Made by a program: the position numbers and the translations under genes. The notes under the pieces are model-generated. The model was not told the DNA's origin. It searched no databases and saw only the letters and a list, made by a program, of their open reading frames with translations. This document shows, piece after piece, positions 21,083-29,913 of a stretch of 64,000 nt of DNA. How positions within the stretch are numbered: the first letter of the stretch is position 1; every line of letters starts with the position of its first letter. Source of the stretch: Pseudorhodoferax sp. Leaf265 (GTDB lineage Bacteria > Pseudomonadota > Gammaproteobacteria > Burkholderiales > Burkholderiaceae_C). The stretch lies in contig NZ_LMMT01000036.1 in the NCBI RefSeq assembly GCF_001422365.1, positions 65,823-129,822 of the forward strand, read 5' to 3'.

Positions 21083-21985
21083 TCAGACCAGACAACGCGG
21101 CGCCGGGAAGTCGATCACGCACTTGATGATCTCGCGCATCTCGGTGATCAGCGGCCGTGCATCGTCGCGCCGCCATTGCACGGTGTAGGTCAGCGGCACC
21201 AGCGCACCGCCGCCGGACAGGATGGTCAGCACGCCGCGGGCCTGCAGCGCCTCGGCCCAACCCTGTGGCATGTAGGTGAAGCCCAGGCCCTCGGCCACCA
21301 TGCCGACCACGGCGCCCCAGCTGTTGCAGCTGAGCCGGCGCTCGATGCTCAAGGCCTGGCGGCCCAGCCACTCGTCCAGCGTGCGCGTGGCGCCCGAGCC
21401 CACGGGCAGCGCGATCAGCAGTTGCTCGCGCACCAGCCGCTGCGGCTGGTCGGTGCCGGCGCGCGCGAGAAAGGCGGCACTGGCAACCCAGACGAAGCGC
21501 ACCTGCGCGACCTGCTCGAAGGCCAGGCTGCTGCGCGAGGAGGGGCCGGCGATCACCACGCAGTCCAGCTCGCCATCGACGATGCGCTGCTCCAGCACCT
21601 GGCCGATGTCGGCATGCGGCTCCAGCTGCAGGGCCGGGTGCAGTTCGGCCACCTTCTGCACCAGCTTGGGCAGCCAGGTCAGCCCGCTCAGTTCGCCGAA
21701 GCCGATGCGGCAGCGCCCCTGCAGGCCCACGCTGCGGCCGGCCGACTGCTGCAGCTGCGCGGCGTCGTGCAGCAGCGCACGCACGCGCGGCAGCAGTTGC
21801 TCGCCCTGCGGCGTGAGCTCGGCCGCGCGGCCGCTGCGGTCGAACAGCAGGGTGCCCAGCGAGGCTTCCAATTCAGCGATGCGTTTGGACAACGAGGACA
21901 CCGACAGGTGCACGCGCTCGGCCGCCACCGAAAAATTGAGGCAGGTGGCGGCCCAGTAGAAGGCTTCGAGTTGCTTGAGCGTCAT
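21083..21985 (-). CDS. LysR-family transcriptional regulator
   Basis: A 300-residue LTTR: N-terminal winged HTH (MTLKQLEAFYWAATCLNFSVAAERVHLSVSSLSKRI, quoted here in parts as residues 1-36) and a LysR substrate-binding domain from about residue 90. It faces the hydroxy-acid oxidase operon across an 84-bp gap that contains an AT-rich inverted repeat, so it is the probable activator of that operon, with a 2-hydroxy acid or a related metabolite as likely co-inducer. Confidence 0.9.
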   Translation of the reverse strand: MTLKQLEAFYWAATCLNFSVAAERVHLSVSSLSKRIAELEASLGTLLFDRSGRAAELTPQGEQLLPRVRALLHDAAQLQQSAGRSVGLQGRCRIGFGELSGLTWLPKLVQKVAELHPALQLEPHADIGQVLEQRIVDGELDCVVIAGPSSRSSLAFEQVAQVRFVWVASAAFLARAGTDQPQRLVREQLLIALPVGSGATRTLDEWLGRQALSIERRLSCNSWGAVVGMVAEGLGFTYMPQGWAEALQARGVLTILSGGGALVPLTYTVQWRRDDARPLITEMREIIKCVIDFPAPRCLV

Positions 21986-21999
21986 GGCCTGATTTTCCA

Positions 22000-22035
22000 A
22001 AAAGCGAAATGACAGAACCGCTTTTTTTCGCTTTT
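22000..22035. promoter_or_regulatory. Inverted repeat in the LysR/oxidase divergent gap, probable LysR operator
   Basis: AAAAGCGAAA at 22000-22009 is an exact reverse complement of TTTCGCTTTT at 22026-22035, with a 16-base spacer. It is an AT-rich island in a GC-rich region and lies 15-50 bases before the LysR start and 34 bases before the oxidase start. A site between an LTTR and its divergent target is the normal position for the activator. Confidence 0.6.
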
Positions 22036-22069
22036 CTTTGAACATGGCCCTGGGCACCATGGCCGCCCC

Positions 22070-23287
22070 ATGCCCGCTTCCTCCCCCTCCTTGCCCCGGG
22101 CCTGCCGCCAGACGCTGTCCCTGGACGACTTCGAGCCACTGGCCCGGCGCCACCTGCCGCGGCCGATCTATGCCTACATCAGCGGCGCCGTGGAAGACAA
22201 CCGCGCGCTGGCCGAGAACCGCCGTGCCTTCGCCGACCTGGCGTTCCGCCCGCGCGTGCTGGCCGGCGTGGCCCAGCGCGACCTGGGTTTCGAGCTGTTC
22301 GGCCGCCGCTACGCCGCGCCGATCGGCCTGGCGCCCATGGGCATCTCCGCGCTGTCGGCGTACCGCGGCGACGTGGTGCTGGCCAGTGCCGCGCAGGAGG
22401 CCAACGTGCCGGCCATCATGAGCGGCTCCTCGCTGATCCGGCTCGAAGAGGTCATGGCGGCCGCGCCGCAGACCTGGTTCCAGGCCTACCTGCCCGGCGA
22501 GATGGCGCAGATCGCCGGCCTGCTGGACCGCGTGCAGGCGGCCGGCGTGCAGACCCTGGTCATCACGGTGGACACGCCGGTGGCGGCCAACCGCGAGAAC
22601 AACGTGCGCGCGGGCTTTTCCACGCCGCTCAAGCCCAGCCTGGCGCTGGCCTGGCAGGGCATCAGCCACCCGCGCTGGCTGCTGGGCACGTTTTTGAAGA
22701 CGCTGCTGCGCCACGGCATGCCGCACTTCGAGAACAACTACGCCACGCGCGGCGCGCCCATCCTCTCGCCCAGCGTGCTGCGCGACTTCTCCGACCGCGC
22801 CCACCTGGCCTGGCCGCACCTGGCCGCCATCCGCCAGCGCTGGCCCGGCCAGCTCGTGGTCAAGGGCATCCTGACGCCCGAGGACGCCGTGCTGGCGCGC
22901 GAACACGGTGCCGACGGCCTGATCGTCTCCAACCACGGCGGCCGCCAGCTCGACGGCGCGGTGGCGCCGTTGCGCGTGCTGGCCGCCATCGTGCGCGCCG
23001 TGCCCGCCCTGCCCGTGATGCTGGACAGCGGCGTGCGCCGCGGCACGGATGCCGTCAAGGCGCTCGCCCTGGGTGCGCGCTGCGTGTTCGTGGGCCGGCC
23101 CTTCAACTACGCGGCCACGGTCGCCGGCCAGGCTGGCGTGGCCCACGGCATCGCGCTGCTGCGCGAGGAGATCTCGCGCGACATGGCCATGCTGGGCCTG
23201 ACCCGGCTGGACCAGATCACCGCCGCCTGCATCCGGCCGGTCGCGGACCCGGCCGACTACTTTTCTTCCACCGAGAACCACCCATGA
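22070..23287 (+). CDS. FMN-dependent alpha-hydroxy-acid oxidase/dehydrogenase
   Basis: A 405-residue TIM-barrel flavoprotein of the lactate dehydrogenase (LldD)/glycolate oxidase family. Visible active-site residues are Tyr36 (YAYISGA), Lys265 (VVKGI), the catalytic base His289 in SNHGGRQLDG, and the Arg pair in DSGVRRGTDA. It oxidises an L-2-hydroxy acid to the 2-keto acid, passing electrons to oxygen or to the respiratory chain. It is the first gene of a five-gene operon and its stop overlaps the RraA-like gene as ATGA. The exact substrate is unknown; neighbours suggest a hydroxy-dicarboxylate or branched hydroxy acid. Confidence 0.9.
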   Translation: MPASSPSLPRACRQTLSLDDFEPLARRHLPRPIYAYISGAVEDNRALAENRRAFADLAFRPRVLAGVAQRDLGFELFGRRYAAPIGLAPMGISALSAYRGDVVLASAAQEANVPAIMSGSSLIRLEEVMAAAPQTWFQAYLPGEMAQIAGLLDRVQAAGVQTLVITVDTPVAANRENNVRAGFSTPLKPSLALAWQGISHPRWLLGTFLKTLLRHGMPHFENNYATRGAPILSPSVLRDFSDRAHLAWPHLAAIRQRWPGQLVVKGILTPEDAVLAREHGADGLIVSNHGGRQLDGAVAPLRVLAAIVRAVPALPVMLDSGVRRGTDAVKALALGARCVFVGRPFNYAATVAGQAGVAHGIALLREEISRDMAMLGLTRLDQITAACIRPVADPADYFSSTENHP

Positions 23288-23961
23288 GCAAGATCCAGGG
23301 TTTCCACATCCATGCGCGGCCGGCACCGGCCGTCAGCGACGCGCTGCTCGCGCGCTACCGGGGCTTCCAGGTCGCCAACATCAGCGACGCGATGAGCCGC
23401 ACCACGGGGACTTCGGCGCTCAAGCCCTTCCACCAGCGCAACGGCGGCTTCGCCGGCCGCGCGCTGACGGTGCGCACCCGGCCCGGCGACAACCTGCTCG
23501 TGCACCACGCCATCGACACCTGCGCGCCGGGCGACGTGCTCGTGGTGGACGCCGGCGGCGTGGGCCCCAACGCCATCATCGGCGAGATCATGCTGGCGCT
23601 GCTGATCGCGCGCGGCGCGGCCGGCATCGTGATCGACGGGCTGATCCGCGACAGCGACACCATCGCCCGACACAGCCTGCCGGTCTATGCGCGCGGCGTC
23701 TCGCACCGCGGCCCCTACAAGGACGGCCCGGGCGAGCTGCACGTGCCGGTCAGCATCGACGGCATGGTGGTGCGGCCCGGCGACATCGTGGTCGGCGATG
23801 GCGATGGCCTCCTGGCCGTGCCGCCCGAAGAGGCCGAAGACATCGCCGCCCGCGTGGAGGCCATCGAGCGCGTCGAGGCCGAGGCGCTGCAGGCCATCGC
23901 CGAAGGCCGGGCCGACCGCAGCTGGGTCATGCGCACGCTGCGCGAAAAGGGGGCGCTGTGA
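23284..23961 (+). CDS. RraA-like protein, probable HMG/CHA-type aldolase
   Basis: A 225-residue protein of the RraA/class II pyruvate aldolase superfamily. The core GGVGPNAIIGEIMLALLIARGAAG (read here as residues about 98-121) and the following IVIDGLIRDSD carry the conserved Gly-rich loop and the Arg-Asp metal/substrate positions. Family members cleave 4-hydroxy-4-methyl-2-oxoglutarate or decarboxylate oxaloacetate. Placed between a 2-hydroxy-acid oxidase and a D-2-hydroxyacid dehydrogenase, it more likely acts as an aldolase/decarboxylase than as the RNase E inhibitor the name implies. It overlaps both neighbours by 4 bases. Confidence 0.83.
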   Translation: MSKIQGFHIHARPAPAVSDALLARYRGFQVANISDAMSRTTGTSALKPFHQRNGGFAGRALTVRTRPGDNLLVHHAIDTCAPGDVLVVDAGGVGPNAIIGEIMLALLIARGAAGIVIDGLIRDSDTIARHSLPVYARGVSHRGPYKDGPGELHVPVSIDGMVVRPGDIVVGDGDGLLAVPPEEAEDIAARVEAIERVEAEALQAIAEGRADRSWVMRTLREKGAL

Positions 23962-24998
23962 GCAGTACCAAGCGCGTCGTGCGCTTCGACTTCTGGCTGG
24001 ACCCGGCCTTCGACCGCATCGTCTCGGCCGCGCCCGGCATCGCACTGCGCACCTGCCGGCGCGAGGGCGCCGACGACCAGGCCTGGGATGCGCTGGCTAG
24101 CGCCCAGGTGCTGCAGACCACGGCCGCCAAGGACGAACTGCCACGCCACTGGTTCGTGGGCGAGCCCCTGTTGGCGCGCTGCCCGCAGCTGCTGGCCGTG
24201 TCGACCAGCGGCTCGGGCTACGACACGGTGGACGTCGCGGCCTGCACGCGCGCCGGCGTGCTGGTGCTGAACCAGGCCGGCGGCAACGCCGATTCGGTCG
24301 CCGAGATGGCGCTCGGCCTGATGCTGGCGGTCCTGCGCCGCATCCCCGCATCGGACCGGCTGCTGCACGGCACGGCGCGCGGCTTCAGCCGCGAAGACCT
24401 CATGGGCCACGAACTGCGCGGCCGCACGCTGGGCGTGGTCGGCGTGGGCGAGGCTGGCCGCCGCGTCGCGGCGCTGGGCCGCGCCTTCGGCATGCAGGTG
24501 CTGGGCGTGGACCCGGCCCTGGACGCCACGCAGATGGCCGCCCGCGGCGCCGAGGCCGTGGCGCTGGACGAACTGCTGCGCCGCGCCGACATCGTCTCGT
24601 TGCACTGCCCGCGCGATGCCAGCACGCTGGGCCTGATGGATGTCGAGGCCTTCGCCGCGATGCGGCCCGGCAGCATCTTCGTGAGCACCGCGCGCGGCGG
24701 CATCCACGACGAAGCCGCCCTGCACGCCGCACTGGCCAGCGGCCACCTGGGCGGTGCCGGCCTGGACGTCTGGGACCAGGAGCCGCCGCCAGCCGAACAC
24801 CCGCTGCTGCAATTGCCCAACGTGGTCGCCACCTTCCACACGGCCGGCGTCACGCACGAGGCGCGGCGCAACAACGCCACGCTGGCGGCCACGCAGATCG
24901 TGCAGTTGCTCGCCGACGGCCAGTTGCCCGCGCGCCTGGTCAACCCCGAGGTCTGGCCGCAGGCCAGCGCACGCATCGCGGCCGCACTCGGCCACTGA
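23958..24998 (+). CDS. NAD(P)-dependent D-2-hydroxyacid dehydrogenase
   Basis: A 346-residue protein with a GTG start overlapping the RraA-like stop (GTGA). The Rossmann motif GVVGVGEAGRR, the STARGG segment with the catalytic Arg, Glu in DQEPPP and a late His in FHTAGVTHEA are characteristic. It reduces a 2-keto acid to the D-hydroxy acid, or the reverse. Together with the L-hydroxy-acid oxidase it could interconvert isomers through the keto acid. The Bug receptor gene follows after 42 bases. Confidence 0.87.
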   Translation: MSSTKRVVRFDFWLDPAFDRIVSAAPGIALRTCRREGADDQAWDALASAQVLQTTAAKDELPRHWFVGEPLLARCPQLLAVSTSGSGYDTVDVAACTRAGVLVLNQAGGNADSVAEMALGLMLAVLRRIPASDRLLHGTARGFSREDLMGHELRGRTLGVVGVGEAGRRVAALGRAFGMQVLGVDPALDATQMAARGAEAVALDELLRRADIVSLHCPRDASTLGLMDVEAFAAMRPGSIFVSTARGGIHDEAALHAALASGHLGGAGLDVWDQEPPPAEHPLLQLPNVVATFHTAGVTHEARRNNATLAATQIVQLLADGQLPARLVNPEVWPQASARIAAALGH

Positions 24999-25040
24999 GT
25001 TCGAACAAGCCCGCCACGGGCACCACAACGGAGACATCCC

Positions 25041-26024
25041 ATGAGCACACCCTGGACCCGCCGCGCGCTGTGCGCCGGCCTCGCCGCCACCGCCTTCGCC
25101 TTGCCTGCTGCGGCGCAGCCCGAGGCCCCCTACCCCGCCAAGCCCATCGAACTCATCGTGGCCTACGGCCCCGGCGGCGGCACCGACCTGGTGGCGCGCC
25201 TGCTGGCCCGCCACCTGGAGAAGCAGATCGGGGGCAACGTGGTGGTGCTGAACCGCCCGGGCGCGGGCGGTGGCATCGGCTTCGGCGAACTCGCGCGCGC
25301 CAAGCCCGACGGCTACACCATCGGCTTCATCAACACGCCCAACGTGCTGACCATCCCGATCGAGCGCAAGAGCGCCTTCCACTGGAGCCAGTACGACCTG
25401 CTGGGCAACCTCGTGGACGACCCGGGCGGCTTCGCCATCCACGACAGCAACGCCATCACCACGCTGGCCGGCCTGGCCGCGTTCGCCAAGGCCAACCCGG
25501 GCGCCGTGACCGTGGGCACCACCGGCACCGGCTCGGACGACCACCTGGCCATGCTGCTGTTCGAGCGCGCCACGGGCACCAAGCTCACCCACGTGCCCTA
25601 CAAGGGTGCGGGCGAGGTGCGTGCCGCCGCCACGGGCCAGCAGATCGTCATCGGCGCCATCAACGTCGGCGAGGTGCTGGCCTACCAGAAGGGCGGCACG
25701 CCGATCCGGCTGCTGGGCCAGATGTCGGCCGCGCGCACGACGCTGGCGCCGCAGGTGCCGACCTTCAAGGAGCAGGGCATCGACATCGAGCTGGCCTCGC
25801 TGCGCGGCCTGGCCGCGCCCAAGGGTCTGCCCGAGGCCGTGCGCAAGAAGCTCGTCGACGCCGTGGCCGCCATCGCCGCCGACCCGGCCTTCAAGCAGCA
25901 GGCCGAGGCCATGTACGCACCGCTGCGCTATCTGGCGCCCACGGCCTACGCGGCCGAACTCGAACGCACCGAAGCGGGCTTCCGCAAGCTCTGGGGCGAG
26001 ATGCCCTGGCAGGACAAGCCTTGA
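25041..26024 (+). CDS. Bug-family tripartite tricarboxylate transporter receptor
   Basis: A 327-residue periplasmic protein with a Tat/Sec-like signal (RRALCAGLAATAFALPAAAQ). The Bug motifs are clear: YPAKPIELIVAYGPGGGTD near the start and HVPYKGAGEV in the middle. Bug receptors bind carboxylates and often exist without dedicated membrane partners; no TctA/TctB genes are nearby. GGAGA precedes ATG 25041. Operon context suggests it binds the hydroxy acid degraded by the preceding enzymes. Confidence 0.92.
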   Translation: MSTPWTRRALCAGLAATAFALPAAAQPEAPYPAKPIELIVAYGPGGGTDLVARLLARHLEKQIGGNVVVLNRPGAGGGIGFGELARAKPDGYTIGFINTPNVLTIPIERKSAFHWSQYDLLGNLVDDPGGFAIHDSNAITTLAGLAAFAKANPGAVTVGTTGTGSDDHLAMLLFERATGTKLTHVPYKGAGEVRAAATGQQIVIGAINVGEVLAYQKGGTPIRLLGQMSAARTTLAPQVPTFKEQGIDIELASLRGLAAPKGLPEAVRKKLVDAVAAIAADPAFKQQAEAMYAPLRYLAPTAYAAELERTEAGFRKLWGEMPWQDKP

Positions 26025-26050
26025 ATTCCCTCCGCTCTACAGCCAACACC

Positions 26051-27019
26051 ATGCACGCCCTCACCCGCCGCGGCTTCACGGCCCTCGCCCTCGCCCTGCC
26101 CCTGGTCGCCACCGCCCAGGGCGCACTGCCACCCGGCCCCATCACCATGATCGTGGGCTGGCCGGCCGGCGGCCCCTCCGACAACGTCGCGCGGCTCACG
26201 GCGGTGCGCATGGCCGAGGCCCTGGGCCAGTCCATCGTGATCGACAACCGCGGCGGCGCGGGCGGCAACATCGGCACCGACGCCGCAGCCCGCGCCCGGC
26301 CAGACGGCAGCACCATCATGCTGGCCACAGCCACCTCGCACGGCCTGAACTCGGCGCTGTACGCCAAGCTCAACCACGACCCGATCAAGGACTTCGCGCC
26401 GGTCGGCATGATCACCACCTCCCCCAGCGTGCTGCTGGTGCCGACGAACTCGCCGTTCCGCTCGGTCGCCGACCTGCTCAAGGCCGCCAAGGCCGAGCCC
26501 GGCAAGCTGAACTACGGCTCGGGCGGCATCGGCTCCAGCCAGCACCTGGCCGGTGCCAACTTCAAGCGCATCGCGGGCGTGGACGTCACGCACATCCCGT
26601 TCAAGGGAACGGCCCCGGCCATGACCGACCTGATGGCCGGCCGCGTGGACTTCGTGCTGACCACGGGCGCGATGTCCTTCATCCACTCCGGCAAGCTGCG
26701 TCCGCTGGCCGTGGCCGCGCGCCAGCGCCTGCCTGCGCTGCCCGACGTGCCGACCTTCGAGGAGGCCGGCGTCAAGGGCTTCTACACGGACTCGTGGTAC
26801 GGCCTGGTCGCCCCCGCCGGCACGCCGCGCCCGGCGCTGGACAAGCTCAACGCCGCGCTCGCCACGGCCTTGCGCAACCCCGAGGTGCAGAAGCAGTTCC
26901 TCGACCAGGGATCGCTGCCGGTCCAGCCCATGGGCGTGGACTAATTCTGGAAGTTCGTCGTCGCCCAGATGCCGGCGGCGGCCGAGCAGGTGCGGATCTC
27001 GGGCGCGAAGGCGGAGTGA
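26051..27019 (+). pseudogene. Second Bug-family receptor, C-terminus cut by an in-frame TAA
   Basis: The frame from ATG 26051 encodes a normal Bug receptor (signal RRGFTALALALPLVATAQ, IVGWPAGGPSDN, HIPFKGTAPAM) but meets TAA at 26942-26944 after 297 residues. The same frame then continues with FWKFVVAQMP and ISGAKAE to TGA at 27017-27019. This is the expected Bug C-terminal helix, so the TAA is a nonsense change rather than a natural end. The undamaged protein would be about 322 residues. Loss of the last helix may or may not abolish ligand binding; a sequencing error is possible. The ribosome site is weak. Confidence 0.82.
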
Positions 27020-27061
27020 GGCCGCGGCCGCGATGAGGCGATGGCGCCGATACCATCGCGC

Positions 27062-27769
27062 ATGAGCACGCACTACGAATCCCTGCCGCGGGCGCAGGAC
27101 TACGAGGACGCCTTCGCGGTGCCGCCGCCCGATGCGCCCGGCCTGCGCGACATGTGGCCGCGCAAGCCGGGCTGGTGCATCCGCTCGGAATCCACCGCCG
27201 TGGCGACGGTCGCCGATGGCGCCACCGGCCCCGCCCCGGCGCGCGCGCTGGTGCCCGCGCAGTGGGGCCTGGTGCCGCATTGGGTCAAGTCGGCGTCCGA
27301 CGGCAAGCTGCGCGCCACCAAGCTCGTCAACGCGCGAGCAGAGACCGCGGCCACGGCCCAGGCCTTCCGCGACGCCTGGCTGCAGGGCCAGCGCTGCATC
27401 GTGCCGATGGCGGCGTTCTTCGAAGACGACTGGCGCAACGGCAAGGCCGTCCCCACCCGCATCAGCCGCGTCGACGGCCAGCCCATGGGCGTCGCCGGCC
27501 TGTGGGCACTGTGGACCGGGCCCGACGGCGACACCCTCACCAGCTACACGCTGCTCACCGTCAACGCCGACAACCACGCCCTGCTGCGCCGCTACCAGCC
27601 GCAGGGCAGCGAGAAACGCATGCCGGTGATCCTCAACGAAGGCGCGTACGACGCCTGGTTGAACGCACGCGTCGACAAGGCCCACGTGTTCATGCGGCAG
27701 TACCCCGCCCCCTGGCTCAGGGCGAACCCACTGGAGCGCAAGGCCGAGAAGGTGCCCCCGCGGCTGTAG
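27062..27769 (+). CDS. SRAP-family (YedK/HMCES-like) protein without the catalytic Cys2
   Basis: A 235-residue SOS-response-associated peptidase-family protein. SRAP enzymes become MC... after start selection and use Cys2 to crosslink abasic sites in single-stranded DNA. Here the start reads M-S-T-H-Y, so Cys2 is Ser. The conserved Asn (N90 in NARAET) and Glu (E121 in FFEDDW) are kept, but the usual H-x-R-M-P reads E-K-R-M-P, so the catalytic His is also missing. An alternative ATG at 27041 (MAPIPSR...) gives no Cys2 either. It may be a degenerate or non-covalent DNA-binding paralogue. Confidence 0.82.
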   Translation: MSTHYESLPRAQDYEDAFAVPPPDAPGLRDMWPRKPGWCIRSESTAVATVADGATGPAPARALVPAQWGLVPHWVKSASDGKLRATKLVNARAETAATAQAFRDAWLQGQRCIVPMAAFFEDDWRNGKAVPTRISRVDGQPMGVAGLWALWTGPDGDTLTSYTLLTVNADNHALLRRYQPQGSEKRMPVILNEGAYDAWLNARVDKAHVFMRQYPAPWLRANPLERKAEKVPPRL

Positions 27770-28100
27770 CACCGCCGGTCGGCGGCACCGGCCTGGCCAG
27801 GCCCGCGCGCGGTGGCCACCGGCTGACGACCCGCACCGCCTGGGCGACAGACGGGACCGGCGCACCGCACACGGTGCACAACCGGTCTTAGTCTGATCGT
27901 CGTGTGAACGAACCAGACGCCAAAAAACACGCCGTTTCATCACTTCCATGTTGTGTACCAAGGCATCGCCAGGCGGCGCATGCCGGGGGCACGGCTGCGG
28001 TCGCGAAGCCGGCGCCGGGGCAGCCATCGGCCGTCGGCGGCCGGCAGGCGCGAGGTTCCCGCACAGGCTTTCGAACCGATGCACTTGCGGGAGGCGCGAC
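27770..28100. other. 331-bp gene-free gap before the chemoreceptor
   Basis: No supported gene. The left part is GC-rich with a short hairpin-capable stretch (GCCGGTCGGCGGCACCGGC) just after the SRAP stop that may help termination but has no T-run. The middle (27890-27960) is less GC-rich and is the likely promoter area. No clear sigma-28 box was found. GGGAGG lies before the chemoreceptor ATG. Confidence 0.5.
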
Positions 28101-29909
28101 ATGGCAAAGCGGTCGATGACATTGCGGATGCGGTTGATGCTGTACACCGGCGGCCTCGTGCTGCTGGGCCTGGGGGTGCAGGCCGCGGCCAACATCTGGA
28201 TCGCCCGCAGCAACGCGCTGCAGACGCTGGCGTCGAGCGCGCGGGCGGTGGCACGCGCGCATGCCGAGAGCATTGCCCTGTGGGTGGACAACCGCCTGCA
28301 GGTGATGCGCGCCATGGCGCCCCTGCCCGGGACCACCGACCCCATGCTGGGGCTGCGCCAGGCGGCCGTGGCAGCGCGGCTGGACATCGCCTACATCGGC
28401 TTTCCCGACAAGCGCGCCCAGTTCTCGCGCGACGAGCCGCTGCCGGCCGGCTACGACCCGACCACCCGGCCCTGGTACCTGCAGGCCGTGGCCAGTGACG
28501 CCCCCATCATCACCCAGCCCTACCTGGACTCGGGCAACGGCAAGGCCGTGCTGACCGTGGCCATGGCCGTGCGCGAAGGCGGCAAAGTCACGGGCGTGGT
28601 GGCCGGCGACGTGTTCATGGACAGCGTGATCGCCAACGTGGCCTCGATCCGGCCCATGCCCAACACCCGCGGCTTCGTGCTCGATGCGCAGGGCCGGCTG
28701 GTGGTGCACGAGGACCTGAAGCTGATCGGCAAGCTGGCGACCGACATCGCCCCGCAGCTGACCGCCGAACGCGTGGCGCGCCTGGTGGCCGCTGCCGACC
28801 TGGAGCCGATGGACATCGCCGACCAGCACCGCCTGGTGCAGCTGGCGCAGATCCCGGGCACGCCCTGGATCCTGGCCGTCGCGCTGGACCGCGGCGAAGC
28901 GCTGGCCGCCATGGTGCGCATGGTGTGGACATCCTCCATCAGCAGCGTGCTCATCGCGGTGGTGGCCGTGCTGGTGATCGGCACGGTGCTGTCCGCCAGC
29001 CTGCGGCCGCTGCGTGCGCTGCAGCAGGCCATGGTCGATGTCAGTTCGGGTGAAGGCGATCTCACGCGCCGCCTGCCCGAGCGCGGCGCGCAGGAGCTGG
29101 CCGGCATCGCGGCAGGCTTCAACGGCTTCGTCGACAAGCTGCAGCACATGCTGCGCGAGATCCGCTCCAGCGCCGACCACATCAGCACCGCGAGCTCGGA
29201 GATCGCCACCGGCAACCAGGACCTCAGCCACCGCACCGAACAGACCGCGGGCAAGCTGCAGGCCTCCGCTTCGAGCATCGACACGCTGACGGCCGCGGTG
29301 CGCCAGTCGGCCGACTCCGCGCAGCACGCCGACCAGCTGGCCGGCAGCGCCGCGGCGGTGGCGCAGCGCGGCGGCAGCGTGGTGGGCGAACTGGTGTCCA
29401 CCATGGACCAGATCCAGCACAGCAGCAGCCGCATCGCGGACATCATCGGCGTGATCGACGGCATCGCGTTCCAGACCAACATCCTGGCGCTCAATGCCGC
29501 CGTGGAGGCGGCCCGCGCGGGCGAGCAGGGCCGCGGCTTCGCGGTGGTGGCCAGCGAGGTGCGCAGCCTGGCGCAGCGCAGCAGCCAGGCGGCCCGCGAG
29601 ATCAAGGAACTCATCGGCAGCAGCGTGGAGCGGGTCGGCGCTGGCAGCACACTGGTGCAGACCACCGGCACCACCATGCAGGACATCGTGGCCAGCGTGC
29701 AGCGCGTGAGCGACATCGTCGGCGAGATCAGCACCGCCGCACGCAGCCAGAGCCAGGAGATCGCCGAGGTCAACGGCACGGTCACGCAGCTCGACCAGAT
29801 GACCCAGCAGAACGCCGCGCTGGTCGAACAGAGCACGGCCGCCGCGCAGAGCCTGCACGACCAGGCCGAGCGGCTGCGTCACGCGGTGGCGGCGTTCCGA
29901 CTCGATTGA
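28101..29909 (+). CDS. Methyl-accepting chemotaxis protein with an amino-acid-type dCache domain
   Basis: A 602-residue chemoreceptor: TM1 (about 11-33), periplasmic dCache domain (about 40-275), TM2 (about 280-305), HAMP, and a signalling domain with the conserved hairpin tip ([20 protein letters not shown]). The sensor carries Y118, R123-x-W125-Y126, Y141-x-D143 and D170. These have the same spacing as the amino-acid-binding residues known from Pseudomonas PctA (uniform offset of 3), so an amino-acid ligand is likely. No NWETF-like CheR-docking pentapeptide is present; the end is AAFRLD. GGGAGG precedes ATG 28101. The cyclase gene follows after 4 bases. Confidence 0.95.
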   Translation: MAKRSMTLRMRLMLYTGGLVLLGLGVQAAANIWIARSNALQTLASSARAVARAHAESIALWVDNRLQVMRAMAPLPGTTDPMLGLRQAAVAARLDIAYIGFPDKRAQFSRDEPLPAGYDPTTRPWYLQAVASDAPIITQPYLDSGNGKAVLTVAMAVREGGKVTGVVAGDVFMDSVIANVASIRPMPNTRGFVLDAQGRLVVHEDLKLIGKLATDIAPQLTAERVARLVAAADLEPMDIADQHRLVQLAQIPGTPWILAVALDRGEALAAMVRMVWTSSISSVLIAVVAVLVIGTVLSASLRPLRALQQAMVDVSSGEGDLTRRLPERGAQELAGIAAGFNGFVDKLQHMLREIRSSADHISTASSEIATGNQDLSHRTEQTAGKLQASASSIDTLTAAVRQSADSAQHADQLAGSAAAVAQRGGSVVGELVSTMDQIQHSSSRIADIIGVIDGIAFQTNILALNAAVEAARAGEQGRGFAVVASEVRSLAQRSSQAAREIKELIGSSVERVGAGSTLVQTTGTTMQDIVASVQRVSDIVGEISTAARSQSQEIAEVNGTVTQLDQMTQQNAALVEQSTAAAQSLHDQAERLRHAVAAFRLD

Positions 29910-29913
29910 TGCC

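Noticed and set aside
28060-28100. TTCGAACC-like segment resembling a tRNA T-loop
   Set aside because: No matching acceptor stem or anticodon arm could be folded around it.
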